64,000 nt of DNA from Castanea sativa. Taxonomy: Eukaryota > Streptophyta > Magnoliopsida > Fagales > Fagaceae. The notes below the pieces were generated by a model. The model saw only the letters and a program-made list of their open reading frames with translations, did not search any database and was not told the DNA's origin. Made by a program: the position numbers and the translations under genes. Below are positions 35,787 through 46,537 of this stretch, in pieces (the stretch's first letter is position 1; the number at the start of each line of letters is the position of its first letter). Where the stretch lies: assembly GCF_040712315.1 (NCBI RefSeq), contig NC_134019.1, positions 38,531,873 to 38,595,872 on the forward strand, in the 5' to 3' direction.

Positions 35787-37022
35787 TAGGGGTGTGCAGA
35801 AAACCCACCAACCCGTCAAATTCGACCCGACCCAACTCAACCCGTCGGGTTTGGTCGGTTTTTAAGACTTGGTGGGTTGGGTTGGGTTATAATTTTTTTT
35901 TTTGTAGCTGGTCAGGTTGGGTTTGGGTCATAAAATTACAAACCCATCAAACCCGACTCAACCTACCCATATTTTAATATATATTTAAAATATATTATAT
36001 ATTTAATAAAAAAAATTTTAAAGTTAAAACCTAGCTGTAGAGCACTTCATCAATTCCTACAAACATATATATTATAAAAGCCTATTACTTTTGTAGGGGT
36101 ATTGGGCCCAGTAATTTATAATGGACGGCCCAACAAGGTCTTTTGGGCTAGAAACCCAAATCCGAAAACATCAAAATAATCGTGGAGTATTTAAGTGTCC
36201 CTTACCGTCCGAGGAGTAGATTTGTCCTCGGAATGTTAGGCCGAGGATATACAGTATACGTGGAGGACAGTAGAAAGAGCGGTGGAATGTCTAAAGTAAA
36301 GCTGCTACCACCGCCCATATATTAAAGACCCTGTAATTGATACGCTGACAATATAGATGGAAGGATGGGACCTGAGTATAGAGCTTGGAACTTGGTCCCA
36401 AAACCCAGCGGGCTTTAGGGAAGAATGGATGGGACAAGTATCCAAAAATGAGGGTCGCGGCCATAAAGTGGAAGATGATGAAGAGAAGAGGAGGAGTATA
36501 AATAGGAGGGAAGGCATACGAAGAAAGGAGAGGCTTTTTGAGAAAGGAAAAGTGTATGATAATCAATATTTGTATCCACACTTGAGAAATACTATTAGAA
36601 ATTATCCTCGGAATCAGTCCGAGGAGGAATTCTCAATCTTACTCTTTGCAAACGATTCTTTGTTCTGTTCCATTGGGCCCAAAGCCCGTTCTTTTTGTGA
36701 TTGTCTAAAGCCATCCTTGAAATCTAAATTATAAACCCATCCTCTACAAATTCATTGTGAAGAAAGGCCTTTCAAGCCCATTTTCCTCCTAGTCGTGGTT
36801 TGGGAACTTGAATTGTGTCCTTACAACTTTCTTTAATATATATTTAATTATATTATATAATTAATAAAAAAATATGGGTTCAATTTAATAATAATATTAA
36901 AAAAATGTCCAACCCATAAGTTCAACCCGACTCATGTGGGTTGGGTTGGGTCGAATTTTTTTTGACCCACCATGATGGGTTGGGTCAAAAAATTCTCTCA
37001 ACCCAACCCATGCACACCCCTA
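35787..37022. mobile_element. hAT-type element, split by a nested solo LTR
   Basis: The ends are TAGGGGTGTGCA and TGCACACCCCTA, a perfect 12-bp inverted repeat. GGGTTGGGTTGGG/CCCAACCCAACCC blocks lie inside. The 8-bp duplication ATTCAAAG flanks both sides (35779..35786 and 37023..37030). Without the LTR the element is about 500 bp and non-coding. The related sequence at 38969..38976 carries a single ATTCAAAG without the element. Confidence 0.93.
36092..36825 (+). mobile_element. Solo LTR, 734 bp, nested in the hAT element
   Basis: It begins TGTAGGGGTATTGGGCCC and ends GTGTCCTTACA (TG...CA). It is flanked by the 5-bp duplication ACTTT (36087..36091 and 36826..36830). GAGTATAAATAGGAGG at about 36495 is a TATA-like promoter in plus orientation. 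CCGAGGA/TCCTCGG motifs recur. Open frames in it on either strand are not genes. The start resembles that of the solo LTR at 63231, suggesting related families. Confidence 0.92.
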
Positions 37023-37140
37023 ATTCAAAGACTTCCTAGATAATACGGAGAATTTCTTTCATTATTCAAAAATTCAAAACCAATAAATAAAATATAATAT
37101 AATGATAAAATAACCTCTGGTGAAAATATTGTGGACGTAA

Positions 37141-38243
37141 GAGCATTCTTATCAAAAGTTTTAAAAAATTTAGCATTTAGCATCTTAAAAACCTACTTTA
37201 TTAATTTTAAGACTTTATTTTACAATACATTATACATCAAAAGTTTTATTTTTTTACCACTTCATTTAAAATAATATATACAATACTTTAAAATAATATA
37301 AAAACAACCTCCACAAAATCCAATAGCAACCATCATAGCCACCTCCGCCGCAGCACTACCAGCATCAACCTCCATTGTGACAACCAAAATCCACCACACG
37401 AAAAAATAAAAGAAAAAAACGACCCAGCCACTACCTTCCTCTTCCAAATTACAAATCAACCACCATCACAATTACAAAACCCAAATCAGCGAGAAGAAAG
37501 AAGAAAGATAGAGAGGCAAACCCATCATGCCGGCAAGCAAAACTCTCTCTCACACACACACACAAACCCACCACAGCAAACCTCCACAAAAGCAAACCCA
37601 TTACATCGATCCACTGCACCACAACCCACTACGACCCAAACCCACAACCTAGAGACCCGCGCCGATCACAATCCGTAGTCACAAACCCACGACCTAGAGA
37701 CCCATGCCCACGACGATCACAGTCCGAAATCACAAACCCACAACCCAAAGACCCACGCCCACGCCGATCACAATCCGGAATCACAAACCCACAATCAAAC
37801 CCACGCCGATCACAAAACAAAATCACAAATTTACAACCCACAAAATCAAATCACCCCACTATCAAACTCTACCTCCATATTGGCGGCAACACTCCGAAGG
37901 CGTTTGGGCTTTGAAGTTTTGATCGACGAATCTTGAAGGGGAGGAGCTCAAACCGCGAGATAGAGAGAAACAGAGAAGCTACGGGAAAGAGAGAAGAGGA
38001 AAGTGAGAGGAGAGAGAAGAAAGAAGGGAAAAATAAATAAAAAATCTATACATAGTTACCATTACAATAAAAAAATAATTGTTGGTTTAGGATTTGTGCT
38101 ACAATGAGGTTGTATTGATACAATCTCACTGTAGCAGAATCTCAAAAATTTTGAGATTTGAAATGTTTGATGGAGTTAGTTTTTTAGTGAATTGGTGCTA
38201 AAATTTAGCATAGGGTACTTTTAGCATCTTAATGGGAATGCTC
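37141..38243. mobile_element. Tourist-like (PIF/Harbinger) non-autonomous element, 1.1 kb
   Basis: The left end is GAGCATTCTTATCAAAAGTT. The right end, read inward, is GAGCATTCCCATTAAGATGC. The TAA duplication lies at 37138..37140 and 38244..38246. Copy B of the local duplication has a single TAA at 39131..39133 and no insert. The middle (37500..37930) is CCCACGCCGATCACAA-type repeat, and the Arg/Gly- or Thr/Pro-rich open frames there follow from that repeat. It is larger than the related MITE at 20957..21323. Confidence 0.88.
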
Positions 38244-38829
38244 TAATGGAGTAGGTCATGCATGCATACGGACGACGAGAAATTCTATCAATGGGGTCTG
38301 ATGAATTTATTCATCTAGCGGCGTGTGGACCCAATTTGTCATTCGTACTTAAAACTTCTGAGATATGTTGCATCGTAGATATTTTGAACATATAACCAAG
38401 ACCAGTGATAGACGATAAGCCTACTAAAATGCTAACTAAGATTTTTCATTACACTAGTTTGGTTTTATCTAAAGAGTAGTTTTACAAACACACAAAATTT
38501 TACAGTATTTTTTTTTTTTTTTGATAGTTGAATTGGTAAGTTTTTACCTTTATTTTTTATTTTTTATTTATCTTAATTACTATTAACATTGTTTTTTTAC
38601 TTACTACTAATAATTTATCACATCAACTAGTGTGAGCTTTTTTGTCAATTTATTTGCATGTCTATACTCTAAACTCTCTCTCTATCTAGATGCGGAAGAG
38701 AGAGACTTCTGCTAGGTGGATGACTTGGGGTTGTTGGGCATTTAATGATTGAGAAATATCAAATATTATGTTCACAATAAATCATACACGGTAAAATGTT
38801 TTGGTATTAATTCAAAAAAAAAAAAAAAT

Positions 38830-39850
38830 CGAACCTCTCAAAAGACTAACGACCTGTTATAATTTTCTCATTGATCCTATTGTGCAATAAATTACAAACT
38901 CCAAATTAAAAGAAACAACTAATTAATCTAAGAACAAATAAAAGTAAGCACAATACTTACCAACTCCTATTCAAAGACTTCCTAACCGATCGATTAAGGA
39001 CAATTTCCCTCAATATTCAAGGAATCAAAACAAATAAATAAAATTTAATATAATGATAATACACGATTGAATGATCCAGTAGTAAATAACTAAATATCAA
39101 TAACAACCTCTTTTAGCAATATTGTGGATGTAACTAACTGTCCTGCTATCAGTGTGGTCTGAATTCACTCATGTAGTGAACTGTGGTCCCAATTTGACAT
39201 AAATTATTACCAAAACAAGTGATAAAAGATAAACCTACTAAAAAAATAATTTGGGATCTTTCATTGCACGAGTTTGGTTTTATCTAAGAGCAATGTTCAC
39301 AAAATTTCACAATGGCAAGTTTTTACTAGTTCTTATTTTAATCATCATTAACATTATTTTTTTACTTATTTATACTACAATTTAAGGGGCTTTCCCTGTT
39401 TGAATTCCTCATTTTTTAGTTAAAAAATGTCCCTTCAGTCCTATATTTAAGTATATACAAAACTAAAGGACAATCCGGTAAAAATGCAACTCTAACTCCC
39501 ACTAAAATATTGCCTAAAAAATAAGACCACTTTCTTATTAATTTTTAAATTGATTTATTCACTTATAAATTAAATTTAAAATATATATATATAATAATTA
39601 AATACAATTTTTTTCTACAAAATAGGACTACTAAAAAAAAAAACCTCATTGCACGCGCGAAGCGCATGTGATGAGGCTAGTCATTAATAATTGGTGTGAA
39701 ATTTTTTGTCAATTTTTTTGTATGTCTATACTCTAAAGTCTCTTTTTAACCCACTACTGAAATTACTTTTTAGCCCACCATTATTAGCGAGTAACACTAT
39801 CTAGGATTTGTTGTCAAATTATTATAAAAGTATTGTGTACATAACATTTA
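38830..39850. repeat. Local duplication, copy B (copy A at 35568..38740)
   Basis: Colinear with copy A as described there, but lacking the hAT and Tourist insertions and containing a Helitron-like insertion of its own at 39369..39680. Non-coding. Confidence 0.8.
39369..39680 (+). mobile_element. Non-autonomous Helitron-like element, about 312 bp
   Basis: The 3' end has an imperfect 12-bp hairpin (CATTGCACGCGC-GAA-GCGCATGTGATG) followed by AGG and CTAG, then T. The 5' end reads A|TTTATACTAC, close to the common A|TC(T)ATACTA start. There are no inverted repeats and no target duplication. The corresponding place in copy A (about 38600..38615, TTACTTACTACTAATAATT) lacks the insert and keeps an A/T junction. 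The exact 5' base is uncertain. Confidence 0.75.
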
Positions 39851-40146
39851 TTTTAGGCTCATTTGGATTGAGGAGGGAGGGAAGTAGAGTAGAGTTTGTC
39901 GGAAATAGATTAATTTCTGGTCAACTTTACTTTACTTTTCCTCAATCCAAATAGATCATTAATGATTAGCATGGCTAAGACGCACCGAAAATTTGAGAAA
40001 TTAATGCATATTTTTGTATGAGTGTCACGTGACCATTTTTGCTGTTGGAAGGATATGTCAAGGCCGGAGTTAGCTAGACTTTCAAGCATTTGAGAAAGTT
40101 CATTTGCATTATTGTGATATATGGCCCATTTGTGGCACAGTATTAA

Positions 40147-40360
40147 GGGTCCGTTTGGATACAGCTGAAAATTAAAAACTAAAAACTGAAAATATTGTAG
40201 CAAAATAATTTTTAAATGTGTGAATAGTACCGTGTGACCAATTTGTCCCCTAAGTTGAAACGCGTGGAGAGGAAAAAGAAAAAAAAAAAAAAAGAAAAAA
40301 AAAGGCTGAAACGCGTCTTGACTTAAACGTGGGCGGAAATTTTTTTGTCCAAACATTACC
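40147..40360. mobile_element. Tourist-like MITE, 214 bp
   Basis: The left end is GGGTCCGTTTGGATACAGC. The right end, read inward, is GGTAATGTTTGGACAAAAA. TAA flanks both sides (40144..40146 and 40361..40363). Internally it has GAAACGCGT twice and a purine run. Similar ends occur at 60910..61190 and 63117..63962. Confidence 0.8.
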
Positions 40361-40363
40361 TAA

Positions 40364-41765
40364 GATGAATTTTTCAAAAGTTAGGTGCCTCGTGCTAGAA
40401 GTCTAGCACGTTCTACGTTTCAAATTGCATATCCAGAAGGGTTTTTGCTAGAGCGTATTGATAAATTTATTAAATGAGCAATCAAACTTTTAATATTTGT
40501 TTAAGTTTCGCTTGTTTACACTTCACAATCGTAGTCGTCTGAAGTGTGTATTTGTTTTTTTTTTTTTTTTTTTTTTCTTTAAATTATGAGACTCATTGGG
40601 ATCCAAGAATTTGTTGGTGAAAAACGTGGGATAAGCTTGGATTTAGTGTTTTATCAATTAGATGATGACATTTGTTTATTTTTAAACACGTGTCACCATT
40701 ATAATGGGTCCAATATAACTGGACACTAGACACAAATTAAGTTCATATAATACAATGCATGCTGGCATCGTGATAAAAAAAGAACATAAGGTATTTTCCT
40801 CCTATTCACACAAAGACATAAATCATAATTCGACACATATGCAAGAGCAGCAAAACACACAGCAGGTACCAATGAAGGGACGATTCAGAAGTTTTATCTT
40901 AGAGAGACCATAGTATAATGTATTTTTATTAGGGTTCATAGATCTCTTATATAATATATATTCAAAAATTGAATCTAAAACAAGAGTAGAATGAAAATAT
41001 CAATTAGCCAAACAAAGAAAAGGGAAAATAGAAGAAGAAGATCATTTACGGTTCATATTGTAATATTTTGTGATTTTGGAAGGGGCACAGCCATTTTATA
41101 TACTTTGTTGAAAAATATTTTTATAGATTATGGGCTTTAAAATAAATTTTCAAATTTTTTGAGTCAATTCCCAAAATAGCATAAAATCTGGATCGCCCTC
41201 CAAACAAGGTACAATATCAGTATTACTCCATTATACAGGATTTCAAAGAATTGCCAACTTGTTGGTTGAATTATCGTCCCCATTGGCCAAAATCAGATGA
41301 CTTTAAATATCACTAATCATACTATAACTTTGTCAACTGCATTCAGTCCACGCCAAGCATATCACCAACTCTTGGAATATACCGACTCCACCTGTACTTA
41401 GATCTTTTTATATCCTCTTATTTTTGCATTTTTTTTCTTTCCTCGTTGAGGCCTTTCACATATAACTTGAAGCACATAGTTAAATCATCATTTTAATCAT
41501 CTGTGGTATTATAAGCTAATTAGCATGGTGCTATCAATAAGTACGAAATGACCCCGGATCTCTTTTGAGCTGTGGTACTATGTTAAAAAAATAGTTGTCA
41601 AAAGTCTCATTTAAGTGTATATGAATGTAAAATGACCATCACACCAAGAATGCACGTGGTGCAAATTACTTCAACCTTTTTCCCCCACCTCACAAAAACT
41701 TATATTTGTAAAGTAACCATTATGCCAGAGATACACATGATATAAATTATAAAGTATTTTTAACA
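40364..41765. other. Intergenic, no gene seen
   Basis: AT-rich with a poly(T) run at about 40555..40576. No supported feature. Confidence 0.5.
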
Positions 41766-41790
41766 CTAGTAAGTTTTCCGTGCGATGCAC
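41766..41790 (-). mobile_element. Candidate Helitron 3' terminus
   Basis: Same layout as at 2920..2945: on the minus strand a GTGC-ATC-GCAC hairpin is followed by CTAG and T (plus strand ACTAG...CCGTGCGATGCAC). The other end was not located. Confidence 0.35.
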
Positions 41791-42548
41791 ATATAATTTT
41801 GTGCTATTTAATGTAAAGCGGTTTTGGAGAATTAGTGTTATACATATATTATAAATAAATAAAAAAGTAATAAAATTATAGTAAAGAAACATATACATTT
41901 TAAAATATTAAAAATTAGTTTAGTAGTTTCATTGCACATTTGTAGCCTTCTCAAGGTAAGATTATTATTATTTTTTAAATCATGAAACCAAAAATAAATG
42001 CAAAAGAGTATATATCAGGACCATGAAAATCAACTAATTTGTGTTGTGTTAACAGATCACATATCATGAAATGAAAGTATACCCAACTTTCTCACCTTCT
42101 TTTACTCATCGATAATGTGACATTAGGATATGGTGTGGACAAGTGCATATGCATGTGTCTTATAGATGATTTAAAACATATGGTAAAATATGGCTTTACA
42201 TTGTGCACCAAATATACTCTCTAGTTATAAACCTAAAACAAAACCTATCTAACCAAATTACCCAAACCTAATTAAAAATAAAAAATAAAATAAAATACCC
42301 GTAGGGGGTTTTGACTGCTTGATAGTGGTGGAAGGCTAGTATGACAGAGGTGGCGACCCCTCAAACTCCTATTTCTCTCTCTTACAAATGTTTTGTCAAT
42401 CTCAGGTCTTTTATTTTGGTAATAGTGAAACAGTGCGTTAGAGTCATGACTTTCAAGTTTCATCTACACATGGAGGAGGAGAAAGAGAGTTTGTAAGTGG
42501 GTTAGAGTTTTGGCTTTCATCTACACATGGGAAAAGACAATGTCTGGG

Positions 42549-43050
42549 TCATAATATGTAAGAGAATAAGTAGGCTTAAGCTTTTTATAAGGTTTGGTTT
42601 GATTTGATCTAATTTTCAATAGCAACCCATCTTTTAGATACTAGTAAGAAAAAAAGTTAACGTGATTTTTTGGGTAACAGTAAAAAAGAGTTAATGAAAA
42701 GAGGTTAAAGATACTAAATGCAAGATTAGAGTGCTACATGACAAGACCTTATGCTTTTCTGCATGAGGTCTCTATTTATATATATATATATATATATATC
42801 GATGACTAGATCATAATATATAAGAGAATAAGTGGGCTTGAGTTTTTATATAAGGTTTGGTTTGATTTGGTCCAATTTTCAATAGCAACCCATCTTTTAG
42901 ATAATAGTAAAAAAAAAAAAAAAAAATTTAACGTGATCTTTTAGGCAACAGTAAAAAAAGGTTAATGAGAGGAGATTAAAGAAACTAAATGCAAGATTAG
43001 AGCGCCACATGACAAGACCTCATGTATTTCTGCATGAGGTCTCTACTTTT
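42549..43050. repeat. Tandem duplication, 262-bp period, with a terminal hairpin in each unit
   Basis: TCATAATAT(G/A)TAAGAGAATAAG starts each unit, at 42549 and 42811. Shared blocks include GGTTTGGTTTGATTTG, CAATAGCAACCCATCTTTTAG and AAATGCAAGATTAGAG. Each unit ends in AGACCT(C/T)ATG...CATGAGGTCT, an inverted repeat (43015..43042 in unit 2). A (TA)n run separates the units. Confidence 0.85.
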
Positions 43051-43223
43051 ACATATATATTAACATTATGTGATGCATGACTTAATCAAAATTCATATTT
43101 AAATAGTTTTTTTTATTAATTTACTTAAAATTAGATAATAGAATAGATAATAAAAACAAATAAATATTTTACTTTTCAGTCTTATAATAAATTCATATTG
43201 TGTGAAACGAAGGTATTATGAAA

Positions 43224-43226
<3 letters not shown>

Positions 43227-43267
<41 letters not shown>
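43227..43267. repeat. (AT)n microsatellite
   Basis: About 20 uninterrupted AT units. Shorter (AT)n runs lie near 42780, 43880 and 44010. Confidence 0.95.
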
Positions 43268-43269
<2 letters not shown>

Positions 43270-43740
43270 TAATAATTTATTAAAAGAGTGCAATAAATAT
43301 GTTTGTTTTCAGACATAAGATGATTTATTCTTTTTTTTTAATATTATTTTTTGTCAATATCATGAAACAAAATTTTGTATGCTTTTCTTGAAACTTACAT
43401 GGATTTGAATCTGTCATTTATTTTTTTGCAAAATTTGTCATTATTTAAATATATTAGTTTTTTTGGGGGTTACTTTATCTTTATCTTTTTTTTTTTTTTT
43501 TTTACGTTATCTAAATTATATTTTTTAAATAAATTTTACATTAATGTTGATACATATTAGCTATCATTTGACACTTTATCCACAAAAAAAAAAAAAAAAA
43601 AACACAGTTAACATTTAAATTAGGCTAAAAGTAAAATTGTTATTTTATAAAAAAATTGATACAATACTTATTGTTATTTTATCCAAATAAGTTGATAAGA
43701 AAAAATAGAATTAAAGTCTTAGTTAAACTTAAACTTCTTT

Positions 43741-43871
43741 GTTAAATGGATTAGATGAAGAATTTGGATTGTAATCAAATTAAAATTAAATAAGAATTAG
43801 ATGGATTAGAAGAAGAATTTGGATTATAATCAAATTAAGATTTTTATCAAGTTAAAGATTGTAGGAGGAGA

Positions 43872-43908
<37 letters not shown>

Positions 43909-44010
43909 TAAATCTAATTTTTTTTTAAATCTACAATTTGGTGAAGCCACGTGACATAACCATGGCGTCTAATTAAGCCCAAATTTTATTATATTAGTAT
44001 ATGATATGAC
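43741..44010. repeat. Dispersed repeat, copy 2 (copy 1 at 4596..4815)
   Basis: Carries the same ordered blocks as 4596..4815, with an internal direct duplication of ATGGATTAGA(T)GAAGAATTTGGATT and an expanded (AT)n. Confidence 0.6.
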
Positions 44011-44019
44011 ATATATATA

Positions 44020-45555
44020 TATATATATATATATTGATATATTGATTTGTTATAATTAACTTGCAACTTGCATCTCTCTCTCAGTAGACTTTTTTTATAT
44101 TGTAAGATTCTTGGCACTAGCAACTAGCCAACCTACATGGACTTCTATTGCATTAGATAATGATTTTAATATATTACTTCTAACTTGGTCAATAATAGGA
44201 TTCATTGTCCAATGAAGGAAGATTTTTTTTTTTTTTTTGAGAAACAATGAAGGAAGATTTTGTAGTTCATAATGTGTTCACATTGTTGCTAAAAAAGAGA
44301 GCAATTATGTGTTATAAAGTGGGAATTATTTCCATCTTTTCCATTCTTGCCAAGTATTTTTTGTTTCCAAGGAAAAAATGGTGCTGATAATCTTTTGGTT
44401 TGGTTTGATTAAATATTTACTTTAGGGATGGGAGGAGGGGGAAAAATATTCTTTACGCTATCGTTATGCTTAATATCCTCCGCGTGGTGCTGGTTGATGA
44501 GGACTTGTAGAATATAGATGCCTTTCTTTGTTCTTATGTTTAATTTGTTTTAGCTTAGAAAAAGTAAATCATTGTATCCCTTTTTGGGTAGGTGAAAGTC
44601 TTAATCTTTTGGAAAAGAAAAAGTAATTATTAAAAATTCCGCAGAAAGTATACAAATTGTAATACAAGGGAAAGAATGTTTTAAAGAAACAAACACATTT
44701 GGACAATTGGACCAATTCCTTTCTTTTTAAAATTTTGAAATTATACAAATGTCGGTTGTACAAAATCAAAAGCAAAGAAAACTTTACAATCTCCTTTTGG
44801 TATGGCTTCTTGAGACGATTATTTATTTATTTTTTTTAAAAGTCTAAATATGACAACTGAGCTATTTGGTAATAAATAAATAAATAAATTCATACCCTCC
44901 CCCTAAAAGTGTAAAATAAAAACATAGTTAACAAAAAGTTTGGGACCACACACTTTACCATAACTTTTTTTTTTAGAGAGTTTCAACCTATGACGTCTGC
45001 TCCTGATAATTGTTTTTATCATCAAACCAAGACACCAATCAGTTTTTGGTGTAGGCGGAGATTGAACTCCAGATCTTTTATACAACCATCATAGACTTTA
45101 CTAGTTGAGTTAACTGGAACTCACCACTTTACCATAACTTAGACAAGTGCCAATAAGTGATTAAATTACTTTTTAATTTTTACCAAGTACTAGTAGTGAA
45201 CTAATGTGTAAGTGGTGTAATCAGATCACAAATCGACACTTATGAAAGCTGTAACAAAGTGTGTAATCAAATGTGTGGTCTTAGAATAGCTCCGCAACTA
45301 AAGGTTGCTAATTGCCAAATCCCAAAACTAAGGGTTTACCTGGTTCAGTGTGATCAGTCTTGGGAGGGGTTTTTAGGTTGCATTGGAAGGATCGGTTTCC
45401 ATAAAAGTCGAACCACTATCATATCAAAGGATCGAAATCCCAACTTCATCGATGGTGTTTATCCTATAATTTGGTAGTCGAATGTTGACATAAAATATTC
45501 CAAAGAGTCAAAACACAATATTGAAAGATATTTTGGGCAATAAAAAAAGAGAATA
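44020..45555. other. Intergenic, no gene seen
   Basis: AT-rich. Short ORFs near 44569, 44903 and 45259 show no recognised family features. Confidence 0.5.
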
Positions 45556-45557
45556 AT

Positions 45558-45730
45558 AGTGCAGTTACAAATTATTTTACAATATTTTTACAAAAATGAT
45601 GATGTAGCCAACCTCTTAAAGATTTTCATTTAGACTCATCATTAATATTACTTTTTCATTTACTAATAATCACTCACCATATTAACAGTTTGTAATTTTT
45701 TTTTTTGTAAAATAATTTGTATCTCTAGGT
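45558..45730. mobile_element. Possible small fold-back MITE
   Basis: The left side has TACAAATTATTTTACAA and the right side TTGTAAAATAATTTGTA, a perfect 17-bp inverted pair about 165 bp apart. A target duplication could not be fixed. Confidence 0.5.
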
Positions 45731-46310
45731 TATTTTAAAAAAATAAGAGTGAAAATAAAAAAATTCCTTAAATAATATTACCCATATAGATAACAGTTAA
45801 TAAGTCAACTCACAATAAATGGAAAAAGAAAATTACGTTTGAAACTGAAATTTCAAACGCCCCCTTACATCAACATCTCTTCAAAGTATGCACGTTCAGA
45901 CTCAAGAAAGTCCACACTTTCCAGCTATTACTTCTCATTTCACAATTCACACTCGTTCAAACTAATCGTACATTCTAACCCTTAAAATATAATATAAAAA
46001 AAAACTATTATTAATTAAAGAAATTCCCAACTACCAAAACTTATAAAACAAAACAAAGAAAAAATAAAAATAAAATATTTGAAAAACCAATCCAACCAAA
46101 CCCCACCATTTTCAGCAGTATCTTAAAAAATCTAGAAAATTTTAATTTTTTTTTCATACATATCTGTCAGTAGAATAATTTTTAAGGGTAATTATGAAAT
46201 ACTTTGAGTATCAAATTTATAGTGGGATCACAATGCATTTATGCTAACATTCAATAATTTCCCTATTTTTAGTTTATTAGTCACATCTTCGATAATTTTT
46301 TTGTTGCGCT

Positions 46311-46315
<5 letters not shown>

Positions 46316-46343
<28 letters not shown>
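46316..46343. repeat. (CT)n microsatellite upstream of the squalene synthase TATA box
   Basis: About 14 CT units, about 45 bp upstream of the putative TATA box and 195 bp upstream of the start codon. Y-rich patches are common in plant core promoters. A regulatory role is only inferred. Confidence 0.9.
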
Positions 46344-46344
<1 letters not shown>

Positions 46345-46385
46345 GACGCCATTAAAGACCAAACGGCGCTACCACTATAGGCGCC

Positions 46386-46392
46386 TATATAA
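46386..46392 (+). promoter_or_regulatory. Putative TATA box of the squalene synthase gene
   Basis: GCGCCTATATAAGCC lies about 146 bp upstream of the ATG at 46538. A start of transcription near 46416..46424 would give a leader of about 115 nt. Confidence 0.65.
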
Positions 46393-46537
46393 GCCGATAG
46401 TGTAACATAAAGAAACACACGCACACTCACAACAACGTGGGTGTGTTTCGTTTTTTGAGTTTTTGTTCTCTCTTGGATTTGGGAGATCCAAAAACACGAA
46501 CCCAAATTTGAGAGCAGAAACAAGAAAGTAAGAAAAG

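Larger units (their letters stand above)
35568..38740. repeat. Local duplication, copy A (copy B at 38830..39850)
   Basis: Ignoring its insertions, this stretch is colinear with 38830..39850. Shared blocks, in order: CTCAAAAGACTAA-type start, ATAATTTTCTCATTGATCCT, AAATAAAAGTAAGCACAAT, ATTCAAAGACTTCCTA, AATATTGTGGA(C/T)GTAA, CCCAATTTG, CCTACTAAAA, GTTTGGTTTTATCTAA, and TGTCTATACTCTAAA near the end. It is interrupted by a hAT element (with a nested solo LTR) and by a Tourist-like element, both absent from copy B. Confidence 0.8.

Noticed and set aside
36291..36734. Overlapping open frames of 96 and 125 codons on opposite strands
   Set aside because: They lie within the solo LTR and have no family features.
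37629..37922. Arg/Asp/Gly-repeat frame on minus and Thr/Pro/Ile-repeat frame on plus
   Set aside because: Both come from a CCCACGCCGATCACAA-type repeat inside the Tourist-like element.
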